Below, in pieces: positions 52,445 to 59,925 of a DNA stretch of 64,000 nt. The position numbers were made by a program, and so were the translations under genes. Below the pieces are notes generated by a model that saw nothing but the letters and a program-made list of their open reading frames with translations, did no database searches and was not told the DNA's origin. Source of the DNA: an uncultured Lachnospiraceae bacterium (GTDB taxonomy: Bacteria > Bacillota > Clostridia > Lachnospirales > Lachnospiraceae); NCBI GenBank assembly GCA_902779355.1, contig CACZBF010000007.1, forward strand, positions 58,476-122,475, in the 5' to 3' direction. The stretch's first letter is position 1, and every line of letters begins with the position of its first letter.

Positions 52445-52472
52445 GGGGGACAGAGGACGGTTCTGCGTCTCC
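52445..52472. repeat. REP-like repeat fragment (GACAGAGGACGGTTCTGCGTCTCC type)
   Basis: The core GACAGAGGACGGTTCTGCGT is the same as in the complete inverted element at 53499-53568 and related to that at 58604-58634. It is a single arm lying just past the Rpn nuclease stop codon. Confidence 0.65.
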
Positions 52473-53354
52473 TTATGCTACAACAGCCTGCACTGCCTCC
52501 AATACCTTCTCTTCGTCATAATCAGGCGCGAACTTTTCCGCGGTTTGGCAGATCACTTGAATACGAATCTCGTCCTCTTCCAGCTCGTCTGCAATCTGAG
52601 GGATGCTCTTTCCTTTTCGGAGTTTTTTGCAAACCTGGCTTACCAAAAGGTCTGTCTTGCCTTCCTCTCGTCCTTCCTCTCGTCCTTCTTCTTTTCCTTC
52701 ATCATATTTTTCTCTGTACTTTTCTTCCAGCGTCATATAATCCAACCTCCACTTCTCGTTTGCTTTGGATTTTTCCACTTCTTCTCGAAGACGATCCGAC
52801 AGTACTCCTGAGCTTGTACCACCTGCGATGTAATCCAAAAAGTCTTTCATCTTCTCCGAACAATCATCCATTGTCCCGGCCGCACATAAGAAGATCTTAT
52901 GAGAGCCATCTTCCAGTTTGATCCCGGCATCTTCCAGACAAATGTTTTCGAAGGAATACTTATGCCGCCCTTTCCCAAATTCATCAAATGTGCATATGAA
53001 AATGATATAGGACTCTCGTAATAACTTGTAGGTATCCCCTCTGGTCAGAATGTTAAGGTCGATCATCCCTTGATAGTATCTTGTCCGCTTGGGGAGATCC
53101 TTTTTCTTTGCCGCCTGCATTTCGATATCGTAGATGACGTTTTCATCGTCCTCAAAATACACATCGAAACGCACGCCTTTGCCATTTCTTGTCAATCGGA
53201 TGGGTTTTTGATCTTCGCTGCAGACCAACGTTTTGATCTGTCTTCCCGTGATCATCTCTGCCATCTCGATGCACAGATCTTCGTTTTCCATCATGATCTT
53301 ACAGAACAAAAAGTCGTCTGTAAAATCAAGTTCATCATAGGATTTCTCTTTCAT
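52473..53354 (-). CDS. Rpn/PD-(D/E)XK nuclease-family protein (293 aa)
   Basis: The N-terminal 130 residues fit the Rpn/PDDEXK_2 transposase-like nuclease family: DFTDDFLFCKIMMENEDLCI, RFDVYFEDDENVIYDIEMQ (D...ExQ active-site pattern) and KRTRYYQGMIDLNIL. After a middle region, a Glu/Gly-rich tail (EEGREEGREEGK) and a C-terminal helical domain (LRKGKSIPQIADELEEDEIR) follow, as is common in Clostridia. Members are recombination-promoting endonucleases, and some act in phage defence. The start has AAAGGAGGAG about 5 nt upstream and a TG-extended -10 (TGCTATAGT, 53466-53458). It is a stand-alone gene wedged between effector operons; a truncated copy lies at 63514. Confidence 0.88.
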   Translation of the reverse strand: MKEKSYDELDFTDDFLFCKIMMENEDLCIEMAEMITGRQIKTLVCSEDQKPIRLTRNGKGVRFDVYFEDDENVIYDIEMQAAKKKDLPKRTRYYQGMIDLNILTRGDTYKLLRESYIIFICTFDEFGKGRHKYSFENICLEDAGIKLEDGSHKIFLCAAGTMDDCSEKMKDFLDYIAGGTSSGVLSDRLREEVEKSKANEKWRLDYMTLEEKYREKYDEGKEEGREEGREEGKTDLLVSQVCKKLRKGKSIPQIADELEEDEIRIQVICQTAEKFAPDYDEEKVLEAVQAVVA

Positions 53355-53489
53355 CCTACTCCTCCTTTGATTATAAAATGCCTACAATATGGTTACAAGT
53401 GATTTCGTGGAAAAGTCGGACGAAATGTCCAGATGGGTTTTCCAGAAATGTGGGTTTACTATAGCACGGATCATATGCCCTGTAAAGGG
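53355..53489 (-). repeat. Upstream region of the Rpn gene, repeated inverted at 63379-63512
   Basis: About 130 bp containing the ribosome site, a TGCTATAGT -10 and a TGCCCT/AGGGCA hairpin are nearly identical, with few mismatches, to the reverse complement of 63379-63512. Both copies keep the Rpn promoter and ribosome site. Confidence 0.85.
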
Positions 53490-53498
53490 ACCAAAAAA

Positions 53499-53568
53499 AG
53501 ACAGAGGACGGTTCTGCGTCTCCCGAAATATGTTTTCCTCCGAAGGCGACAAGAACCGTCCTCTGTCT
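53499..53568 (-). terminator. REP-like inverted repeat serving as terminator of the effector C/GNAT operon
   Basis: AGACAGAGGACGGTTCT (53499-53515) is the exact reverse complement of 53552-53568. T-runs flank both sides, so it can end transcription in either direction; on the minus strand it lies 14 nt past the GNAT stop. The loop contains GGAGGAAAACATAT, a copy of the ribosome-site/start region of effector C, showing that the element was duplicated together with flanking DNA. Confidence 0.7.
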
Positions 53569-53581
53569 CCTTTTTTCGCTC

Positions 53582-54427
53582 TTACAGTTCCCGCATATAC
53601 AGGCGGGAAACACCCTCTTCTTTGATCTCTCCGGCAACGGCCCGTTCGATCAGCACCCGCGAACCCGGGCGGTCGATACAGGTCACGACGCGCATGTCCG
53701 GCGCGCTCTTTTTCATCCGGAGGCCGGCAGCGCAGATCAAAAACCGGATCGCAAACAGCGGCTTTTGGGTGGCGAGTCCGAGATACTTCAAAAGATACGT
53801 CTTCTCCTGTTTGAGGAACAGCATACAGCCTGCGGGAGTCTCGCCCTCGTAAAACACGACCGAAAGCTGCCGGTCATATTCATGCATCCGCGGCAGCGCA
53901 TTTCCCTTCTCTTCCATCCGCTCCCGCAAAATGGCCAGGTCTTCCTCGCTCACTCTGCTTAAAGGTTCCACCCTGCCGGCGCCGGCCTTGCTCTTTTCAT
54001 CGAGCAGGCGTTTTTCTTTTTGCAGATAGGCATCCGAAAGATCCGATGCGGCGTAAGACAGGATCTGCATCTCCTCATTGCCCGCAGCAAACCCGAGGCT
54101 CTCAAAAAAACCCGGCAGTTTGACGTCTTTTGGCTTCACCATGCATTCCAGCATGACAAAAGCCCCCCCTACTTCCGCCGCCCGTGTAAACAGGTGCTGT
54201 GCCATCGCCGTGCCCGCGCCCTTTCTGCGGTAGCGTGCCGCGACATAGAGGAAGCGGATCATGATCGTCGGTTCCTCTGCCTCCCGCAAAAGATCCGCCG
54301 CCAAAACCCCGACTGCCTTGTCATCCATGATGGCGCCGAGGAGAATCTCGGACTGCTCACATTCCGCCGGAAGGAAGTCTTTAAAAAAACGAATATTTTC
54401 CTGATCGATCCATGTAATCTGTGTCAT
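53582..54427 (-). CDS. GNAT acetyltransferase-like protein with intact CoA loop (281 aa)
   Basis: Residues about 30-115 form a GNAT core: IMIRFLYVAARYRRKGAGTA carries the R/QxxGxG loop (RRKGAG) and GFFESLGFAAGNEEMQ the closing motif. The second half (MHEYDRQLSVVFYEGETPAG; AIRFLICAAGLRMKKSAPDM) is the domain shared across the island's GNAT family. Its ATG overlaps the stop of effector C by one base (TAATG), so the two are translated together. This tight coupling is the clearest sign of a one-to-one partnership between a GNAT and a large helical protein here. Confidence 0.87.
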   Translation of the reverse strand: MTQITWIDQENIRFFKDFLPAECEQSEILLGAIMDDKAVGVLAADLLREAEEPTIMIRFLYVAARYRRKGAGTAMAQHLFTRAAEVGGAFVMLECMVKPKDVKLPGFFESLGFAAGNEEMQILSYAASDLSDAYLQKEKRLLDEKSKAGAGRVEPLSRVSEEDLAILRERMEEKGNALPRMHEYDRQLSVVFYEGETPAGCMLFLKQEKTYLLKYLGLATQKPLFAIRFLICAAGLRMKKSAPDMRVVTCIDRPGSRVLIERAVAGEIKEEGVSRLYMREL

Positions 54428-57400
54428 TATTTGTTCCCATCAACCTTTTTTTCGTCTTTGAATGTGACGAAACCGCCATAAAGTTCAGCCACGTCATTTA
54501 GCTCCCACCAGGAAATGCCATGGAATGCGACCTTTTGATCCCCGGTCAGGGATCTGAGGCTTTTGTAATTTACAACAGCGTCTCTATCCTGATCTCTGCG
54601 TTTCTCTACATTCCCTTGCGTATCTTTCCGGTACTGCATATGACGAAAATTGCCGGTATCCCGGATCAGAATAAACCATCTTCCGTTATGAAGCTTGGCG
54701 TCCAGGATCGACATTTCGTGCGAGCCCCAAAATGATCCCATCAACCTCTTACCCTTTCGCACTTCCTTCAAGATATCATGGAGCACACTCATCGCAGCGC
54801 CTGTGTATCTTCCCTCCGGATTGTAACCGGTCACGCCCTTGAGCGAGGTGCGCAGCGCACGCTCCTCTTGCTCATCGAGTACAGCGCCTGCACGTTGTTG
54901 ATAATATACTTTCTTTTTCTTGATGATATTTTCAAGATCCTTCGCATTCACGTTATCCTTCTGCAGCGCAGTCTTCAGCGCATTGATCGTTTCTTCAAGC
55001 GATCCCACACCCGATAATTCCGCAAATTGAACTGCTTTGTCCGGTTCCAGAATGTTTGTCTCAATTTTGTTCGCAAGTATCTCTGCACGGATCTTATATT
55101 GCTTTACCATCACCTTCTGCAGGTTTTCCGCTTCTTTCTGCGTGATCTTACCGGCTTGTATGGCCTTCACCACCTCAGGAAGGAGTTCGCTTTGGATCTT
55201 TTGGTCCTGTGCCGTTGCGGTCTCCTGGAGGATCCTGCAAAGTTCCCTATTCAACCATTTTGGATCGCTCTCATCCCGCTCCTTGGTACTGAGGGCGGCG
55301 ATCTTTTCATAGAGTGCCGCATGCAGATGCAACGGGACCGACGCAAACATTGCGCGCATCCGATGTTCTTTGTACACCTCGTTCTCCAGCAGTTCGCGAT
55401 CCGTTCTCTTGTACAAATCATGCTGTTTATGCTTGTATATCTTCATTTGCCTGCCGGTCAAATGAAACATAATATCTTCCCCGCGTCCTGCTGTAAGTTC
55501 ATTGAGCATCCCATCCAATTCTCCCTTTTCATCAACCTTCGAGACGTGTGAATTGAAACCTGCAGCTGCATAGGCCTTTTCCAGAAGCTGCACCCACATA
55601 CAGTCCCTATTGGAATACTCTCCCGTCTCATAGTGTTTCCGCACTTTGACATAGACAGGGCGGATCTCCGTATCCTTTACGTTTTCGTTTATACATGCAT
55701 CGTCTATCCGCCCGTAATAATCCTCTTGTCCATCCTGCCCCTTGATCACCCCGTAGCGGGCATAAAAGCGCACCAACACGTCCCCGTTCCCGAGATCATA
55801 AAACATATCCCGGATCGCCTGCGGATCGGACATGGTAAGGGTCTGCGTTGCGCACATCATGTAGCAGTTTCCAATGAGTCCCTGTCTGATATCATTCATA
55901 TGCGGCTCATGCGTAAACAGCGGCATATCCTTCATATTGCTTTCGGCAGAATCTCCATACAGCGTCTTCGTCGTGTAGACGGCTTTCAGATCCTTGACCG
56001 CTTCCATCTCCTCCTTGGTCATCTTGCTCAAAAGATTGCCGTTGGTAGTGATCTGGAGTCCTTGATAGGTTTTAAGAAGAAGTTGCACCAGTTCGCTGTA
56101 CCGGTCCACGATCTCGGGTTCTCCTATGAGCTGTTCTACACATTTTTTGAACTTATCCAAAAAAGCATACTCCATCTCGGTCGTATCGTAGTTCACGATC
56201 CCGCGCACTCTCGTATAGTAGCCGAGGGCTTCCACCGCTGTCTGCAGCTCTGCCGGATAGTCTGCATTTGGCATCATTTGGCCTACGATCTGCCTGTATT
56301 CTTCGGCAAGCTTCAATTTCATGGAATCCGGGAAGTATTGATCCAGTTCCACCACGGGTGCATAATTGCCGCTGCCATATTGAAGGACATGGCGTGTTCC
56401 TTTCTCTCCCAGATCTTGATACTCCGGAGGGAACTTTTGGAACATCTGCTTGGCCGCCTCATAATTTTGTGCGCCGTGTGAAGCCGTCCGTTTCTCACCA
56501 AGTAACCATCTTGGAAGTCTGACTGTCCAGTTGGTGTTTTCCCGAACAAACTCTTGATCCACCACTCTCGCGCTATAGGCCGTCTTACTCCACTCCTCCT
56601 GGAAAAGATAATGCCGTGCTTCGGCTTTCAGATCCTCCGTATCATACTTCATTCGCTGGGCTTTGCTTTTCAGCTGCAGCTGTTCCTCCCGCAGAGTGTT
56701 AAGATTTCTCTCGTTAAGCTGATCCAGATGATCGATCCGTTTGGTGCTCTCTATAATCTTATTCAATTCCTCGCGCTGTTCCTCCGTCAGCTCCCGGCTC
56801 TCCAGCGCAGCCTCCGCATCCCGATGGCGCTTATCTTCCCAGATCACCGTTGCCAGTTTTGACATTGTTTCCAGGACGTCACGATCCTGTGTCCCAAGAA
56901 TGTTATTCGACAGTTTATATAGCGTGGCGATCTCCGCCGCATGCGTATAAATGGCGTAATCCGAAAACTCTGCTTCCGTCATCACTGCGATGAGATCCAT
57001 GTAGCGCTGCTCTACTGCTTCTTTCGACTTTTCCTGGTCGGTTGCTTTCGCTGCCGCGTCTTCCCCCGCCTCCTGCGGGGAAAGTTCTTTCTGAAGGAGC
57101 AGGGTGCCGCCGGTGCGCAGTTCTTCCACCTTTCTCATACTGATCCCGTATGCTTCTTTCGCCCGCAGATATTCCTCCCGAATCCTTCTCCGGTCCGCCT
57201 GTCCTTTGACTGCAAAAGTCAGTTCTCCCTTTTCGTTCGCATTCAAAGACGCAAACAGTGTATTTTTGATCTTGCGGAGCGTATCGCCCGCCTTCTGCAG
57301 TTCCTCCATGATCGCGATCTCTCTGGCATTATGCTCGAGATGATAGTGCTGGGGGCTCTGCAGCTTCTCTTTGGAAATGAGGTCGATCTCATCCAACTGG

Positions 57401-58581
57401 TTCAAGATCTGCGGGAGAAGATCAGTGGCATTCTCCACATCCTCCTGAAGCGTCAGCGCTTTCATCGACTCCCTTGCCCGGATCAGCGTGTCGGAAGAAA
57501 GACGGTCTTTCTCCTCCTCCTGTACGCCGAATCTGTCCTGCAGATAAAGGAAACGTCCGAGTCCTTCCTTTTCGATCGCCTTTTTGCGGTCTGACAGAAA
57601 CCGCTGGAATTCCAGCTGTTTCTCGGAAACGCCGTTCAGTTGCATGCCGTCAACGACTTTCTTCAGTTCCTGGTCATACGCCGCAGAAGCAGTCGCCACG
57701 GGCGCAGTGTTCTGCTGCAGCGCAGCCAGGCTTCCCTTTGCTTCCTTCAGTAGTTTTGCCAGAAGCTTCTGATCCTCGGTGTCGGTCTCTCTGGATTTCT
57801 TCCCGAGTTCTTTGTTCTCATGGGTGCGATAGTATTCGTTGGTGATCACGCGCCGCATGATCCTGTAGTAATTCACGATCCCCGTCACTTCACCCAGGCG
57901 CTTCTCAAACGCCTTGACCGTCTCTTGCGGGAGTGCATCATAATCCGTCTTATATTCTGCGATGAGGTTTCGGATCGCATCATACTGATCCGTCAGCTTT
58001 TCCAGAAACGTGGCATTCCCTGCGAGCTTGGTGTCCGTGGAAATGTTCTTCTGGCCCGGATCCATGGCCATAAACTGTTGGATCACAGCTTTGAGTGTCT
58101 CTGTTCCATTCTTGTCAAAGAGCGCTTTATCCCGCGCTGCATTTCCCGTAAAGAAGGCTGCTTTCTTCCGAACCTCCTTGATGTCGAGATGGTGGGTCTG
58201 CGATAGCTTTTTGGCATACTTTTCCGTGTCCGCAAGGCGTTTTTTTCTGGCACCTTCTATTTTGAGCGCGTTATCTTTTTTCCGGTAGAGCTCTGTCCCG
58301 AGAAGCGCCGCCTTCTCATTGCGCTTTTCTGCGGTCAGCTGCTCCTTATAGAATTCCCCGCCCTCTTTGTCCTGTACTGTCTGCGCCGGAATGATGACCC
58401 GGGTCCTTGCCTTGATCCCGGACAGATAGTCGAGCGTCGCCTGTTTCTGCTCCGAAGCGGTCATCTGCGCGTTTTGCTGCGCGTTCTGTCCTACCGTGTG
58501 ATGTTCGCGATACTTCTCCTCGGAAACTTTCTGTACTTCTTTTTTCTGTTCGTCAAAAATGAGATATTCCGTGTTGTCCAT
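54427..58581 (-). CDS. Large helical protein with calpain-like C-terminal protease domain, candidate effector C (1384 aa)
   Basis: Residues 1-870 are helical and related to the other large proteins of the island (IVNYYRIMRRVITNEYYRTH near 235). From about residue 880 a calpain-like cysteine protease domain begins: DIRQGLIGNCYMMCATQTL holds the QGxxGxC nucleophile (Cys906), MWVQLLEKAYAAAG matches calpain's W-x-x-LLEKAYAK motif, and WGSHEMSILDAKLHNGRWFI supplies the His (His1288), followed by IRDTGN where calpains have RNPWG (Asp1308 in place of Asn). About 220 extra helical residues (near 1050-1270) are inserted between the Cys and His segments. The ATG at 58581 has GGAGG 7 nt upstream; the longer frame to 58644 runs into a REP element. 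No signal peptide. Likely a protease toxin delivered by the CIS, or a self-processing cargo. Confidence 0.82.
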   Translation of the reverse strand: MDNTEYLIFDEQKKEVQKVSEEKYREHHTVGQNAQQNAQMTASEQKQATLDYLSGIKARTRVIIPAQTVQDKEGGEFYKEQLTAEKRNEKAALLGTELYRKKDNALKIEGARKKRLADTEKYAKKLSQTHHLDIKEVRKKAAFFTGNAARDKALFDKNGTETLKAVIQQFMAMDPGQKNISTDTKLAGNATFLEKLTDQYDAIRNLIAEYKTDYDALPQETVKAFEKRLGEVTGIVNYYRIMRRVITNEYYRTHENKELGKKSRETDTEDQKLLAKLLKEAKGSLAALQQNTAPVATASAAYDQELKKVVDGMQLNGVSEKQLEFQRFLSDRKKAIEKEGLGRFLYLQDRFGVQEEEKDRLSSDTLIRARESMKALTLQEDVENATDLLPQILNQLDEIDLISKEKLQSPQHYHLEHNAREIAIMEELQKAGDTLRKIKNTLFASLNANEKGELTFAVKGQADRRRIREEYLRAKEAYGISMRKVEELRTGGTLLLQKELSPQEAGEDAAAKATDQEKSKEAVEQRYMDLIAVMTEAEFSDYAIYTHAAEIATLYKLSNNILGTQDRDVLETMSKLATVIWEDKRHRDAEAALESRELTEEQREELNKIIESTKRIDHLDQLNERNLNTLREEQLQLKSKAQRMKYDTEDLKAEARHYLFQEEWSKTAYSARVVDQEFVRENTNWTVRLPRWLLGEKRTASHGAQNYEAAKQMFQKFPPEYQDLGEKGTRHVLQYGSGNYAPVVELDQYFPDSMKLKLAEEYRQIVGQMMPNADYPAELQTAVEALGYYTRVRGIVNYDTTEMEYAFLDKFKKCVEQLIGEPEIVDRYSELVQLLLKTYQGLQITTNGNLLSKMTKEEMEAVKDLKAVYTTKTLYGDSAESNMKDMPLFTHEPHMNDIRQGLIGNCYMMCATQTLTMSDPQAIRDMFYDLGNGDVLVRFYARYGVIKGQDGQEDYYGRIDDACINENVKDTEIRPVYVKVRKHYETGEYSNRDCMWVQLLEKAYAAAGFNSHVSKVDEKGELDGMLNELTAGRGEDIMFHLTGRQMKIYKHKQHDLYKRTDRELLENEVYKEHRMRAMFASVPLHLHAALYEKIAALSTKERDESDPKWLNRELCRILQETATAQDQKIQSELLPEVVKAIQAGKITQKEAENLQKVMVKQYKIRAEILANKIETNILEPDKAVQFAELSGVGSLEETINALKTALQKDNVNAKDLENIIKKKKVYYQQRAGAVLDEQEERALRTSLKGVTGYNPEGRYTGAAMSVLHDILKEVRKGKRLMGSFWGSHEMSILDAKLHNGRWFILIRDTGNFRHMQYRKDTQGNVEKRRDQDRDAVVNYKSLRSLTGDQKVAFHGISWWELNDVAELYGGFVTFKDEKKVDGNK

Positions 58582-58603
58582 ATGTTTTCCTCCAAAGGCG
58601 ACA

Positions 58604-58634
58604 AGGGACGGTTCTGTCTCACAGAATCGTCCCT
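58604..58634. repeat. REP-like hairpin before effector C
   Basis: AGGGACGGTTCTGT (58604-58617) pairs with ACAGAATCGTCCCT (58621-58634) with one mismatch. The ACGGTTCT core and the adjacent TCCAAAGGCGACAAG are shared with the element at 53499-53568. It sits between the GNAT-like stop and the effector C ribosome site and may cut read-through in the five-gene operon. Confidence 0.7.
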
Positions 58635-58640
58635 GTCCTC

Positions 58641-59477
58641 TCACAACTCCTTATAAAACTCTTGAAAATGCAAAGCAGAGCCACGGCTCTCGAGCAGTTT
58701 GTCGGCGAGCGCGTAGTCATGCTTGTTCTCAAAGCAGAATCGCAGCTCATGCTCCGGCGGGAGGTCATCCGCTGCCGTCTTTAACACCGCGCGAAGCAAA
58801 GACTGCAGGATCTGATCGTGCGTCGTCTGATCCTTTGCGTGGATCGAAAGTCCTGTCAGCACAAGCTTATCCACAGCATCATTCATGCAGATCATCCCGC
58901 CATTCTCTTCGTCGATCGCATAGAGGAAGCTGCACGCCGGCGTGTAATTTGCAAACCGGATCACGTCGCTCTGATCGATCAAAAGATCCCACACTGCAAA
59001 CTGCCGGTCGGACAGCGGCGTCATCATCGATGTCAGATCCGGGATCGCATCCTCTTCCTGCTGCGCGGCGACCGCCGAAAGCGATTGCGCCTCTTTTCCC
59101 TTACAGGTCAGGTAATCGCCCATCACGACCTTCACCTCATAGCCGCCCAACTCGAGCGTGTGATAAGAGGCATCCAGCTCCTCATAACTTCCGATATTTT
59201 TGCAGTACAGGGTTTGGATGCCTTTCTTTTTCAGGTCCTTTTCACAAGTCGAGAAAAACCGTCCGACCAGTTTTTCCTGCTCCTCATGCAGATCCGTGTA
59301 AAGGTATCCCAGCACACCCTCTGTCGGCTGCAGCGCAGATGCGAAAAAGATCGCAGCGAGCACTCTCTTTCCGCTTTCCTCCGTCACTTCATAACCGATC
59401 AGTTCTTTTTCTGTTTGGATTTCCGGAAGGAGCGATCGCATCTCTTCTTCCGTCAGTTTTTGCATGTTTTCTTTCAT
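58641..59477 (-). CDS. GNAT-like protein, degenerate, effector-pair family (278 aa)
   Basis: The C-terminal half (CSFLYAIDEENGGMICMNDA; ILQSLLRAVLKTAADDLPPE; HDYALADKLLESRGSALHFQ) aligns with the second domain of the island GNATs. The N-terminal half keeps the fold outline (VLAAIFFASALQPTEGVLGY; IQTLYCKNIGSYEEL) but has HEEQEKLVG where the CoA-binding R/QxxGxG should be, so catalysis is doubtful. I chose the ATG at 59477 (GGAG 5 nt upstream, just past the upstream stop) over the overlapping start at 59498. It follows effector D and a 140-aa gene and precedes effector C. Confidence 0.7.
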   Translation of the reverse strand: MKENMQKLTEEEMRSLLPEIQTEKELIGYEVTEESGKRVLAAIFFASALQPTEGVLGYLYTDLHEEQEKLVGRFFSTCEKDLKKKGIQTLYCKNIGSYEELDASYHTLELGGYEVKVVMGDYLTCKGKEAQSLSAVAAQQEEDAIPDLTSMMTPLSDRQFAVWDLLIDQSDVIRFANYTPACSFLYAIDEENGGMICMNDAVDKLVLTGLSIHAKDQTTHDQILQSLLRAVLKTAADDLPPEHELRFCFENKHDYALADKLLESRGSALHFQEFYKEL

Positions 59478-59479
59478 CT

Positions 59480-59902
59480 CTACTCCGTGAACGCCCAATA
59501 GTAACCCCCCTGAGAAGGTACCTGATAATTTACCAAGGTACAGATATATTTCCGGTAATTCCAGCGATTGAACACACCGTCCTCGACCGCATCATCAAAA
59601 TACAGATCCAACTCCCCCGGATCACCGCACGGGATGTCTTCCATGGGCGCGGCCGGGTATTCCGTGATCCCGAAACGATCCAACGCCTCCCGGATGGAAA
59701 GGGACTCTGCTTTGCGGTTTGCAGTGTCATATAGAAACACTCTTGTCGGCTCCGACGCTCCATAAAAGTATACCATGTAAAGGACGTAAAGCGTATCCTC
59801 TGCTTCCCGGAGCATCGGCCAGGAAAGCTCCGGTTCCATGCCCTCGGTCTGATACTCCGGCAGATACGCCATCGCTTCTGCCGCTGCCTGTAAATCAATC
59901 AT
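59480..59902 (-). CDS. Small acidic protein between effector D and a GNAT-like gene (140 aa)
   Basis: No family recognised. It is acidic, has no membrane helix or signal, and contains several aromatic clusters (DTLYVLYMVYFYG; WNYRKYICTL). It starts 23 nt after the papain-like effector candidate D and ends 2 nt before the GNAT-like gene. A small acidic product directly after a putative protease toxin is a common arrangement for an immunity protein or a dedicated chaperone. That is inference from context and size only. Confidence 0.65.
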   Translation of the reverse strand: MIDLQAAAEAMAYLPEYQTEGMEPELSWPMLREAEDTLYVLYMVYFYGASEPTRVFLYDTANRKAESLSIREALDRFGITEYPAAPMEDIPCGDPGELDLYFDDAVEDGVFNRWNYRKYICTLVNYQVPSQGGYYWAFTE

Positions 59903-59925
59903 GCCTTTGTTCCTCCTTTATCGCC

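Noticed and set aside
53528..53541. Ribosome site plus apparent start (GGAGGAAAACATAT) inside the REP-like terminator
   Set aside because: ATG has become ATT and no open frame follows; it is a copied fragment of the effector C start region.
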